Shown: piece after piece, positions 1 to 7,899 of the stretch
How positions within the stretch are numbered: position 1 is the stretch's first letter
Layout of the letters: the number at the start of each line of letters is the position of its first letter
Assembly (NCBI GenBank): GCA_913778495.1
Contig: CAJYVD010000027.1
Location: 1 to 64,000 of the forward strand
Reading direction: 5' to 3'
Length of the DNA stretch: 64,000 bases
Source of the DNA: an uncultured Pantoea sp.
GTDB lineage: Bacteria; Pseudomonadota; Gammaproteobacteria; Enterobacterales; Enterobacteriaceae
Program-made: the position numbers and the translations under genes
Notes under the pieces: generated by a model
Database searches by the model: none
The model's input: the letters and a program-made list of their open reading frames with translations, nothing else
What the model was told of the DNA's origin: nothing

Positions 1-288
1 CTGAGCGAGTGAAGGGACCGCGCAGCGGCGAGTGGGGCTGGCGCAGGGCCGGGGAGTGCAGAGGGCGCGGCCTGGCGCCCTCTGCTCGTGCGCCGCACGG
101 CGGGCAAGGCACCTGCCATTCTTATGGCGAACGAAAGATGCACCGACCCGCTGCCTGCGGCACAGGCACCTGCCATTGCCATGGCGAACGAAAGATGCAC
201 TGAACTGCTGCCTGCGGCTCAAGCCCCGCCACGACCCGTGGCACAAGCACCCAACCGCTGCCTGCGGCTAAAGCCTCTGGCCCCTCCC
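1..288. repeat. Short repeat patch: 57-bp tandem repeat and 11-bp inverted repeat
   Basis: No convincing gene is seen. A 57-bp unit is present twice in tandem (110-166 and 167-223); each copy starts CACCTGCCATT and contains ATGGCGAACGAAAGATGCAC. The tail of the unit, CTGCCTGCGGC, recurs near 258. To the left, GCAGAGGGCGC (58-68) and GCGCCCTCTGC (75-85) form a perfect 11-bp stem with a 6-nt loop. Short ORFs across this patch look like products of the repeat. The patch lies just downstream of the lysA-acetyltransferase pair; it could be a REP/BIME-like intergenic repeat, but the family cannot be assigned by eye. Confidence 0.6.
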
Positions 289-744
289 CTATTGCAGCGA
301 TCGCGCATACACATTGACGGCGATATCCGGGAACTCGATTGCCTTACAGGTATACTCCCAGCCAAAGCGCTCGTAATAGCCGCCGAACGTTGACCACAGC
401 CAGAGCTTTTCGTGGCCTTGGGCGCGGGCGTAATCAATAACATGCTGCTGCAGCGCTTCACTCAGTCCGTTGCCGCGTGCGGCCGGATCGACATACAGCG
501 CGGCAAGCCACGGCCAGAGATCCTGCCGGCTGATCAAATCGCAGCGCCAAAATCCCACGGTGCCAAGCGGCGTGTCATGCGCATCCAGCGCGACAAACGT
601 CACGGGAAACTCAGCGCCGTTCAGACTGCTGCGCACGATACTGTCGTAAAATTCCCGCGCGGTGCCTGCGCCAAAGGCCTGCCACAGCCAGTCGGTGATC
701 TGGCTGGCATGATGCGGCACGTCACTGAGTGGAACAATCCTCAC
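289..744 (-). CDS. GNAT family N-acetyltransferase
   Basis: This 151-residue protein has the size and acetyl-CoA-binding signature of a single-domain GNAT enzyme: VDPAARGNGLSEAL at about residues 86-99 holds the R-G-N-G pyrophosphate loop after the expected beta-4 strand (WLAALYV), and the C-terminal GGYYERFGWE resembles the usual beta-5 region. The substrate is unknown. The start is GTG at 744, which shares the four bases GTGA with the lysA stop codon, so the two genes are probably cotranscribed and translationally coupled. That coupling is seen in the sequence; a link of its function to lysine metabolism is only inference. Confidence 0.85.
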   Translation of the reverse strand: MRIVPLSDVPHHASQITDWLWQAFGAGTAREFYDSIVRSSLNGAEFPVTFVALDAHDTPLGTVGFWRCDLISRQDLWPWLAALYVDPAARGNGLSEALQQHVIDYARAQGHEKLWLWSTFGGYYERFGWEYTCKAIEFPDIAVNVYARSLQ

Positions 745-1994
745 ATTAACTCCAGCGCCAGCAGTTCCTGGATGGTCTGCGCGCGACGAATCTCTCGCGC
801 CTGACCGTTTTCAAACAGCACTTCCGGGATCAGCGGACGGCTGTTGTAGTTGGATGACATGGATGCGCCGTAGGCGCCGGTATCGTGAAACACCAGATAA
901 TCGCCCACCTGAGCGGCAGGCAAGGCGCGCGTTTCCACTTTGCCCCCTTCCTGCTGCGTAAAGACGTCGCCCGATTCACACAGCGGGCCTGCCACCACGG
1001 ACTCGACGCAGGCATCGCCCAACGCCCGTCCGTCAGCGGGTAACACTGAAATATGGTGGTAACTGCCGTACATGGCAGGACGCATCAGATCGCTGAAACC
1101 GGCATCCACCAGCACGAAGTGTCGGCTGCCCATCGCTTTGACCGCACGCACCTGCGACACCAGCACGCCCGACTCGGCGACCAGGAAGCGACCAGGCTCA
1201 ATTTCCAGCTTCACTGCATGCCCCAGATGAGCGGCGATACGTTCGCGCGCTTGATTCCACAGACCGTAATAGTGCTGGGTATCAATGGCTTCTTCATCAA
1301 AATGATAAGGGATAGAGAGCCCGCCACCGGCAGAAATTGCCGTGAGATCTTGCCCCACGCTCAGCACCTGCTCCACCATCGCGTCACACACCTGCTGCAG
1401 GTGGCCATAATCCACGCCGGAGCCAATGTGCATATGCAGGCCGACCAGAGTTAATCCGTGCTGCTGAATGGCGGCCAGCGCCTGCGGCAAATCGCTATGC
1501 CAGATACCGTGCTTGCTGTTTTCGCCGCCGGTATTGGTTTTCTGACTGTGACCGTGACCGAATCCCGGATTGACGCGCAGCCAAACGCGATGCCCCGACG
1601 ACACGGCACCCAGCTGATGCAGCATATCGATCGACCCGGCATTCACCGGTACCTGCAGCTCGACAATGCGCGCCAGCGTCGGCGTATCCAGCACATCGGC
1701 GGTAAACACAATGTCTTCGCCGTTCGGCGCAAAGCCTGCCGCCAGCGCGCGCTCAAGTTCGCCCAGCGAAACGGAATCGACTTTCACGCCCGCCGCGCGC
1801 ATCAGGCGCAGAATGTGAATATTTGAGCAGGCTTTTTGCGCAAAACGTACCACGTCAAAAGCGCTGAGTTGCGCGATACGCTGTGCGATGACGGCTGCGT
1901 CATAGGCCCAAAATGGACCGCTGTAGCGCTGCGCCAGCGGCAGTAAGTTGGCTGCATTCAGCGCCGTTTCAGAGGTGTTCAATGGACGTGGCAT
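741..1994 (-). CDS. lysA: Diaminopimelate decarboxylase
   Basis: LysA is the PLP-dependent cytoplasmic enzyme that decarboxylates meso-diaminopimelate to L-lysine, the last step of lysine synthesis. The 417-residue product aligns along its length with E. coli LysA. RFAQKACSNIHILRL carries the PLP lysine, HMHIGSG and EPGRFL are phosphate and substrate sites of the fold-III barrel, and CESGDVF is the C-terminal active-site motif. The reading frame opens further upstream (to 2111), but ATG at 1994 follows AGGAGA at good spacing and matches the family N-terminus, so I chose it. It is divergent from lysR, its known activator in E. coli, and its stop overlaps the next gene. Confidence 0.97.
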   Translation of the reverse strand: MPRPLNTSETALNAANLLPLAQRYSGPFWAYDAAVIAQRIAQLSAFDVVRFAQKACSNIHILRLMRAAGVKVDSVSLGELERALAAGFAPNGEDIVFTADVLDTPTLARIVELQVPVNAGSIDMLHQLGAVSSGHRVWLRVNPGFGHGHSQKTNTGGENSKHGIWHSDLPQALAAIQQHGLTLVGLHMHIGSGVDYGHLQQVCDAMVEQVLSVGQDLTAISAGGGLSIPYHFDEEAIDTQHYYGLWNQARERIAAHLGHAVKLEIEPGRFLVAESGVLVSQVRAVKAMGSRHFVLVDAGFSDLMRPAMYGSYHHISVLPADGRALGDACVESVVAGPLCESGDVFTQQEGGKVETRALPAAQVGDYLVFHDTGAYGASMSSNYNSRPLIPEVLFENGQAREIRRAQTIQELLALELM

Positions 1995-2062
1995 GGGGAT
2001 TCTCCTGAGTCGATGCTGACATTTAGCCACAGCACGGCAATGCAGAAAAATATCTGTTTTGG

Positions 2063-2084
2063 TATCAGCTATGCAAATATGATA
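2063..2084. promoter_or_regulatory. Candidate LysR operator in the lysA-lysR intergenic region
   Basis: In the 110-bp divergent region, TATCA (2063-2067) and TGATA (2080-2084) form an interrupted palindrome with a 12-nt spacer, 20 bp before the lysR start. LysR-type regulators bind short interrupted palindromes in such divergent promoters, and LysR activates lysA and represses itself in E. coli. Assignment is by position and symmetry only. Confidence 0.4.
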
Positions 2085-2104
2085 TGGGCGACAAGGAGAA
2101 CGCG

Positions 2105-3025
2105 ATGGCAAAAATTAACTGGCGACATATCGAGATTTTTCACGCGGTGATGACCAGCGGCAACCTGACGCAGGCGGCGACGCTGCTGCATACCTCGCAG
2201 CCCACCGTTAGCCGCGAACTGGCGCGGCTGGAGCAGCAGCTTGGGCTGACGCTGTTTGACCGGGTACGCGGTCGGCTGCACCCGACGGTCCAGGGATTGC
2301 GCTTATATGAGGAGGTACAGCGGTCGTGGTACGGCCTCGATCGCATCATGGACGCCGCCGAGGGATTACGCCAATTTCGCCAGGGCGAGCTGTCGATAGC
2401 CTGTCTGCCGGTTTTTTCACAGTCGCTGCTGCCCACGCTGCTGCAGCCGTTTATGCAGCGCTACCCTCAGGTCAGCCTGAATATCATTCCGCAGGAATCA
2501 CCGCTGTTAGAGGAGTGGCTGTCGGCGCAGCGCTACGATCTCGGCCTGACCGAAACGCAGCACGCGCCTGCCGGCACGCAGCGCCAGCCGCTGCTGACCT
2601 GCGACGAAGTGTGCGTGCTGCCGCCGCAGCATCCGCTGTGTCAGCGTAAAGTGCTGACACCGCAGGATTTCGTCGGAGAAAATTACGTCAGTCTGTCGCG
2701 TCAAGACAGCTATCGGCAACTGCTGGATGCCCTGTTTCATGAGCATAACGTTGAGCGGCGGCTGGCGCTGGAAACGCACAGCGCCGCCTCGGTGTGCGCG
2801 ATGGTACGCGCTGGCGTGGGCATTTCAATTGTGAATCCGCTGACGGCGCTGGATTATGCCGACAGCGGCGTGGTGCTGCGGCGCTTCAGTATCAGCGTAC
2901 CCTTCACCGTCAGCCTGGTGCGTCCGCAGCACCGCCCGGCTTCTGCGCTGGTCGATCACTTTTGTGACCACCTGCAACAGCAGGTGGCCACCTTTCCTGC
3001 GCGCCTCGCCGAAAGGCTGAACTAA
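2105..3025 (+). CDS. lysR: LysR, transcriptional regulator of lysA
   Basis: This 306-residue LysR-type regulator is the orthologue of the founding member LysR, which activates lysA when diaminopimelate is present. The N-terminal winged HTH is clear (NLTQAATLLHTSQPTVSREL at about residues 21-40), followed by GLTLFDRVRGRLHPT and an effector domain with VSLNIIPQESPLLEEW and THSAASVCAMVRAGVGISIV. I chose ATG at 2105, preceded by AAGGAGAACGCG, over an upstream in-frame ATG at 2084. It is divergent from lysA. Its stop codon overlaps that of the convergent efflux gene (shared bases 3022-3025), so no terminator separates them. Confidence 0.96.
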   Translation: MAKINWRHIEIFHAVMTSGNLTQAATLLHTSQPTVSRELARLEQQLGLTLFDRVRGRLHPTVQGLRLYEEVQRSWYGLDRIMDAAEGLRQFRQGELSIACLPVFSQSLLPTLLQPFMQRYPQVSLNIIPQESPLLEEWLSAQRYDLGLTETQHAPAGTQRQPLLTCDEVCVLPPQHPLCQRKVLTPQDFVGENYVSLSRQDSYRQLLDALFHEHNVERRLALETHSAASVCAMVRAGVGISIVNPLTALDYADSGVVLRRFSISVPFTVSLVRPQHRPASALVDHFCDHLQQQVATFPARLAERLN

Positions 3026-4185
3026 ACGCGCACCGCCTCGCCCTGACCGCCCGAGCGGCGGAAGGTGATCATACAAACCAGCAGGCCCAATGCCGCCAGC
3101 ACCGCGGCGGCAACCGGCACGGCGGTGAGGCCGTAACCCTGCGCGATCACTGCGCCGCCGACCCACGCGCCTAAGGCATTACCGACGTTAAACGCAGAAA
3201 TATTCAGGGTCGACACCAGATTTGGCGCGTCTTTACCGTGGCGCACCACGTTGATTTGCAGGCCGGGCACGGTGGCAAAGGTCGCCATCGCCCACAGAAA
3301 CAGCGTGATCTCCGCCAGCCACAGCGCGTGGCTGGTCCAGCTAAACAGCAGCGAGAAAATGGCGATCAGCGTGAAGCTGAGCAGCAGACTGAACGAGACT
3401 TTCCAGTCTGCCAGTTTACCGCCCAGAATATTGCCCACCGTTAAGCCTGCGCCGATCAGGAACAGCGTCCAGCTCACGCCGCGATCGCTGATACCGGTGA
3501 CCTGCAACAGCAGCGGCGCAATATAGCTAAACAGCGCGAACATTGCCGCCGCGAAGCAGACGGTCATCAGCAGGGAAAGCCACAGCTTGCCGTTGGCCAG
3601 CGCGCCAATCTCACTGGCGAGGTGAACCGGTTTCTCGTCGCGCTGCGTGGGCAGACTGACAATCAGCGCAATGAACGCCAGTACTCCGATAATGGCCACG
3701 CCCCAGAAGGTCGCGCGCCAGCCGTAGAGTTGACCGAACCAGGTGCCCAGCGGCACGCCAAGCACGTTCGCCAGCGTAAGCCCGGTGAACATCAGTGCCA
3801 CCGCGGAAGCCTGGCGGCCGGGTGCCACCAAACTGGACGCTACCACCGCGCCAATGCCGAAGAACGCGCCGTGACACAGCGCCGTGACCACGCGCGCCAG
3901 CATCAGCAGGTTATAACTGTAGGCCAGCGCGCACAGCACATTGCCGATGATAAAAATCGTCATCAGTAAAATCAGGGTACGTTTGCGCGGCAGTTTGGCG
4001 GTCAGCAGCGCCATGATCGGCGCGCCGATCGCCACGCCCAACGCATAGCCGCTGATCAGCCATCCCGCCGACGGAATGGTCACCTGTAAATCACCGGCCA
4101 CCTCAGGCAGTAACCCCATAATGACAAACTCCGTGGTGCCGATCGCGAACGCGCTCAGCGCCAGTGCCAGTAGTGCAACAGGCAT
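3022..4185 (-). CDS. MFS efflux transporter, AraJ/YdhP-like
   Basis: A 387-residue inner-membrane protein with about 12 hydrophobic segments and the length of a DHA1-type major facilitator. It resembles the E. coli AraJ/YdhP group: FAIGTTEFVIMGLLPE in TM1, WLISGYALGVAIGAPIMALL in TM2, the loop LPRKRTL, and LTLANVLGVPLGTWFGQ in TM5. Members export sugars, purine-like compounds or drugs; the substrate here cannot be told. The open frame extends to 4338, but ATG at 4185 has GGGAGAAAATT upstream and begins at the first membrane segment. It converges on lysR with overlapping stops and is divergent from the lipoprotein gene at 4469. Confidence 0.88.
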   Translation of the reverse strand: MPVALLALALSAFAIGTTEFVIMGLLPEVAGDLQVTIPSAGWLISGYALGVAIGAPIMALLTAKLPRKRTLILLMTIFIIGNVLCALAYSYNLLMLARVVTALCHGAFFGIGAVVASSLVAPGRQASAVALMFTGLTLANVLGVPLGTWFGQLYGWRATFWGVAIIGVLAFIALIVSLPTQRDEKPVHLASEIGALANGKLWLSLLMTVCFAAAMFALFSYIAPLLLQVTGISDRGVSWTLFLIGAGLTVGNILGGKLADWKVSFSLLLSFTLIAIFSLLFSWTSHALWLAEITLFLWAMATFATVPGLQINVVRHGKDAPNLVSTLNISAFNVGNALGAWVGGAVIAQGYGLTAVPVAAAVLAALGLLVCMITFRRSGGQGEAVRV

Positions 4186-4256
4186 AATTTTCTCCCAGAA
4201 CAGTGCAGGTTGACCGCGCCAACGCGCAGTACGGTTGTCACATCGTAGTATTAAAA

Positions 4257-4272
4257 TTTGATCTGTATCACA
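4257..4272. promoter_or_regulatory. CRP-like site upstream of the MFS gene
   Basis: TTTGA-N6-TCACA at 4257-4272 differs from the CRP consensus TGTGA-N6-TCACA at one position. It lies 72 bp upstream of the MFS start and about 200 bp upstream of the lipoprotein gene. If used, it would tie the efflux gene to carbon status. It is a motif match only. Confidence 0.4.
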
Positions 4273-4468
4273 TCGCGATTTAAGCACAGGCGGGAAAAAG
4301 CCACCATCTCTGCGGCGGCAAAGCAGTGTTGCCGCCATTGCAATAATACGGCGGGAAGCGGAACGCGTGATGTTTTGCTTAACTGAATTGCGTAAAGAAT
4401 ATTAATGCATTGCCGATACTCCACACGATTGCCGCCTCAGGCGATCTCATCGAGGGGAGAGTGAAACT

Positions 4469-5095
4469 ATGCGATGGTATATGGCGCTGGCGGTGCTCTG
4501 CCTGAGCGGCTGCTCGGTTGGGCATTACGAATACAGCAGAGAAGCAGCCCAACGCGTGGACATGACCGTGACCGGTATTCCTACCGTGCTGGGCATTGGT
4601 ACGTTGGGCACCACCATTCCCCTGACGCCGGAATACAGCCTGACGGCGGCCCACGTCGCGAAATTTTCGCTGTATCGCGTTAAAGCGTGGCATCCAGAAT
4701 GCGATCTCGCCGTGGTTTACCATAAAAACAGCCTGCCGCGCCGGTCGCCGACGTTCCGCAATAGCCACATCGGTGACCGCGTGAATCTCTACGGCTACAG
4801 CTTTATCTCCGCGATGCCCGTGGCCTCCAGCGGCAAGAATCTGATCAACACGCAGTTAGCGAACAGCTGGAATAAACCGGGTTGCGTCGTCGTGGCAGCG
4901 GATGCAGGCGTGGTAAAAGGCATGTCAGGCGGCGCGGTCTATAACGCCAGCGATGATACGCTGGCCGGCGTTATCGTCGGTTACAGCAGTGAAATTGAGG
5001 ATAATAAAAGCGGTAAAACGCTGTATCGCGATGTGGCGCTTTATGTGCCCTATGCGCGCTTTCAGGCGTGGCTAACGGACGTGGTGAAATCGTGA
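4469..5095 (+). CDS. Lipoprotein with trypsin-like serine protease fold
   Basis: A 208-residue predicted lipoprotein: a short signal peptide ends in the lipobox LSGC with lipidated Cys15. The rest resembles a small trypsin-like (S1/S46-type) peptidase, with three motifs in the right order: SLTAAHV (His62), ECDLAVVY (Asp79) and KGMSGGAVY (Ser153). A triad is therefore intact on paper. Cys78 and Cys139 could form a disulfide. The substrate is unknown. The start ATG at 4469 follows the purine-rich GAGGGGAGAG. It stands alone between the divergent MFS gene and the convergent lysS, and ends in a strong hairpin. I do not recognise a named family member. Confidence 0.8.
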   Translation: MRWYMALAVLCLSGCSVGHYEYSREAAQRVDMTVTGIPTVLGIGTLGTTIPLTPEYSLTAAHVAKFSLYRVKAWHPECDLAVVYHKNSLPRRSPTFRNSHIGDRVNLYGYSFISAMPVASSGKNLINTQLANSWNKPGCVVVAADAGVVKGMSGGAVYNASDDTLAGVIVGYSSEIEDNKSGKTLYRDVALYVPYARFQAWLTDVVKS

Positions 5096-5101
5096 TGCAG
5101 T

Positions 5102-5132
5102 CGGTGCCGACGGCGTTGCGCCGTCGGCACCG
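5102..5132. terminator. Bidirectional hairpin between the lipoprotein gene and lysS
   Basis: CGGTGCCGACGGCG (5102-5115) and CGCCGTCGGCACCG (5119-5132) form a perfect 14-bp stem with a 3-nt loop in the gap between two convergent genes. No long T-run follows on either strand, so termination efficiency is uncertain, but position and stem strength suit a shared terminator. Confidence 0.65.
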
Positions 5133-5138
5133 CGGACA

Positions 5139-6659
5139 TTACTTACCGGTCGGACGCAGCGCCGGGAAGAGGATCACATCGCGAATGGTGTGGCTGTTGG
5201 TAAACAGCATCACCAGGCGATCGATACCAATGCCCAAGCCCGCCGTCGGCGGCAGACCGTGCTCCAGCGCGGTAACGTAATCTTCGTCGTAGAACATCGC
5301 TTCGTCGTCGCCCGCATCTTTGGCATTCACCTGCTGCAGGAAACGCTCAGCCTGATCTTCCGCATCGTTCAACTCCGAGAAGCCGTTACCGATTTCACGG
5401 CCACCGATAAAGAACTCAAAGCGATCGGTGATCTCCGGGTTCTCATCGTTGCGACGCGCCAGCGGCGACACTTCCGCAGGGTACTCGGTAATGAAGGTCG
5501 GCTGAATCAGGTGCGCTTCAGCGGTCTCTTCAAAGATCTCCGTCACCACCCGGCCCAGTCCCCAGCTCTTCTCCACTTTAATGTGCAGTGAGCGTGCGAT
5601 CGCCACGGCTTTGTCGAAGTCATCCATATCGCTGAGATCGGTTTCCGGGCGATACTTTTTGATCGCTTCACGCATGGTGAGCTTCTCAAACGGCTTGCCG
5701 AAATCAAACGTATGCTCGCCGTAAGGTACTTCGGTATTACCGAGCACATCTTGCGCCAGCGTACGGAACAGGCTTTCCGTCAGCTCGATCAAATCCTTGT
5801 AATCCGCGTAGGCCATATAGAGTTCCATCATGGTGAACTCAGGGTTATGACGCGGCGAAATGCCTTCGTTACGGAAGTTACGGTTGATCTCGAACACGCG
5901 ATCGAAGCCGCCCACGACCAGGCGCTTCAGGTAAAGTTCCGGCGCGATACGCAGGTACATATCAATGTCGAGCGCGTTGTGATGGGTGATAAACGGACGC
6001 GCAGAGGCGCCGCCTGGAATCACCTGCATCATCGGCGTTTCCACTTCCATAAAGTCACGATTCACCATGAACTGGCGGATGCCGGCCATGATTTTGGAGC
6101 GCACCTGGAAGGTGTGACGCGAGGCGTCGTTAGCAATGAGATCGAGATAGCGCTGGCGATAGCGCGTTTCCTGATCGGCAAGGCCGTGGAATTTGTCCGG
6201 CAGCGGGCGCAGCGCTTTGGTCAGCAGACGCAGTTCTGAGATATGGATTGAAAGCTCGCCGGTTTTGGTTTTGAACAGCTTACCGCGTGCACCCAGAATA
6301 TCGCCCAAATCCCACTTTTTGAACTGCTCGTTGTAGACGCCTTCAGGCAGATCGTCGCGCGACACGTAGATCTGGATCTGGCCGCCCACGTCCTGCAGCG
6401 TAGCAAACGACGCTTTCCCCATGATGCGGCGCGTCATCATGCGACCGGCCACGCTGACTTCTACGCCCAGCGCTTCCAGCTCTTCGTTGCTTTTGTCGTC
6501 ATAGCTGGCGTGCAGCTTGTCGGAGGTGGTGTCGCGACGGAAATCGTTAGGAAACGCCACGCCCTTTTCACGCAGCGCGCTGAGTTTTTCGCGACGCGCT
6601 TTCAGTTCGTTGTTTAACTCAAGGGCGGCATCAGCGCTCTGCGGGTGTTGTTCAGACAT
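5139..6659 (-). CDS. lysS: Lysyl-tRNA synthetase, class II
   Basis: LysS charges tRNA-Lys with lysine. The 506-residue product has an N-terminal OB-fold anticodon-binding domain (about 60-150, with [16 protein letters not shown]) followed by the class II catalytic core: motif 1 around [20 protein letters not shown], motif 2 [20 protein letters not shown] and motif 3 [14 protein letters not shown]. Length and sequence match E. coli LysS. The ATG at 6659 begins 9 bases after the prfB stop (6669), the usual prfB-lysS operon. It lies close to lysA/lysR here, which is not the E. coli arrangement. Confidence 0.98.
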   Translation of the reverse strand: MSEQHPQSADAALELNNELKARREKLSALREKGVAFPNDFRRDTTSDKLHASYDDKSNEELEALGVEVSVAGRMMTRRIMGKASFATLQDVGGQIQIYVSRDDLPEGVYNEQFKKWDLGDILGARGKLFKTKTGELSIHISELRLLTKALRPLPDKFHGLADQETRYRQRYLDLIANDASRHTFQVRSKIMAGIRQFMVNRDFMEVETPMMQVIPGGASARPFITHHNALDIDMYLRIAPELYLKRLVVGGFDRVFEINRNFRNEGISPRHNPEFTMMELYMAYADYKDLIELTESLFRTLAQDVLGNTEVPYGEHTFDFGKPFEKLTMREAIKKYRPETDLSDMDDFDKAVAIARSLHIKVEKSWGLGRVVTEIFEETAEAHLIQPTFITEYPAEVSPLARRNDENPEITDRFEFFIGGREIGNGFSELNDAEDQAERFLQQVNAKDAGDDEAMFYDEDYVTALEHGLPPTAGLGIGIDRLVMLFTNSHTIRDVILFPALRPTGK

Positions 6660-6668
6660 GTCGGTTCC

Positions 6669-7767
6669 TTATAGCCCTGCTTTTAAACTTGCTTCAATAA
6701 AGCGATCCAGATCGCCATCCAGCACCGCTTGGGTGTTGCGGGTTTCTACGCCGGTGCGCAGATCTTTAATGCGCGAATCGTCCAGAACGTATGAGCGGAT
6801 CTGGCTGCCCCAGCCGATATCCGACTTGTTCTCTTCTGCGGCCTGTTTGTCCGCATTCTTCTTCTGCATCTCATATTCATACAGCTTGGCGCGCAGCTGT
6901 TTGAAGGCCTGGTCTTTGTTTTTGTGCTGAGAACGGTCGTTTTGGCACTGCACCACAATGTTGGTCGGCAGGTGGGTAATACGCACCGCGGACTCGGTTT
7001 TGTTGACGTGCTGGCCGCCAGCTCCCGAAGCACGATACACGTCGATGCGCAGGTCGGCGGGATTGATATCGATGTCGATATTGTCGTCCACTTCCGGATA
7101 GATAAACACGGAGCTGAACGAGGTATGGCGACGGCCGCCTGAATCGAATGGGCTTTTACGCACCAGACGGTGTACGCCAGTTTCGGTACGCAGCCAGCCA
7201 AAAGCGTAATCGCCAATCACCTTGATGGTGGCCGATTTTGTGCCTGCTACTTCGCCTTCGGACTCTTCAATGATTTCCGTTTTAAAGCCTTTGTCTTCGG
7301 CCCAGCGCAGGTACATGCGCAGCAGCATGCTGGCCCAGTCCTGCGCCTCAGTGCCGCCCGATCCCGCCTGGATATCCATGTAGCAGTCGGCGCTGTCGTA
7401 CTCGCCGGAGAACATACGGCGGAACTCCAGATCGCCCAGCTTCGCTTCCAGCCCATCCAGCTCGGCTACGGCTTCGTTGAAGGTCTCTTCGTCTTCGGCT
7501 TCAACCGCCAGCTCCAGCAGGCCCTGCACATCTTCCAGCCCCTGGAACATTTGATCCAGCGTCTGTACGATGGCTTCCAGCGAGGCGCGCTCTTTGCCCA
7601 GCGCCTGTGCGCGCTCGGGTTCGTTCCAGACGTCCGGCTGCTCCAGCTCGGCGTTTACTTCTTCAAGACGTTCTTTCTTGGCATCGTAGTCAAAGATACC
7701 CCCTAAGAACGTCGCTGCGCTCGCTGAGGTCCTGGATACGATTTTTGACCGGATTAATTTCAAACAT
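6669..7767 (-). CDS. prfB: Peptide chain release factor RF2, made by programmed +1 frameshift
   Basis: RF2 recognises UGA and UAA and triggers peptide release in the ribosome. Translation starts at ATG 7767; codon 26 is an in-frame UGA (7692-7690), and the ribosome must skip one base at CTT-TGA-C to continue, giving 365 residues, the E. coli length. The stop-recognition motif SPF (KSPFDSGG) and catalytic GGQ (GAGGQHVNK) are intact. Residue 246 is alanine (YRASGAGGQ), as in most bacteria, unlike the threonine of E. coli K-12 that lowers activity. The gene is cotranscribed with lysS 9 bases downstream. A naive caller would start it late, at an internal codon in the second frame. Confidence 0.98.
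7689..7705 (-). promoter_or_regulatory. prfB autoregulatory frameshift signal
   Basis: On the minus strand the sequence reads TAGGGGGTATCTTTGAC. It holds the internal Shine-Dalgarno-like AGGGGG, the slippery CTT and the in-frame TGA followed by C, the same arrangement as in E. coli. When RF2 is scarce, slow reading of UGA lets the ribosome shift to +1 and make more RF2. Confidence 0.97.
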
Positions 7768-7854
7768 GGCTTTTCAGTCTTTTTTTGGCGATTCGGTGAG
7801 AAGGGAAAATTAACGCGCTAGTTTACCCGAAAGCACGATTGCTGTGTAGCTTTG

Positions 7855-7889
7855 CGCGCCGCCTGGCGATGAAGGCGTCAGGCGGCGCG
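7855..7889. terminator. Perfect 11-bp inverted repeat between recJ and prfB
   Basis: CGCGCCGCCTG (7855-7865) and CAGGCGGCGCG (7879-7889) pair perfectly around a 13-nt loop, starting 10 bases after the recJ stop. No T-run follows on the minus strand, so it may stabilise or process mRNA rather than terminate it. The 132-bp gap 7768-7899 holds nothing else that I can identify. Confidence 0.4.
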
Positions 7890-7899
7890 GATCGGCGAT

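Noticed and set aside
1995-2104. Lysine riboswitch upstream of lysA
   Set aside because: The leader is too short, and no lysine riboswitch core is visible; control by LysR explains the layout.
1995-2111. N-terminal extension of lysA to 2111
   Set aside because: The added residues have no family counterpart, cross the regulatory region and lack a ribosome site; ATG 1994 has AGGAGA.
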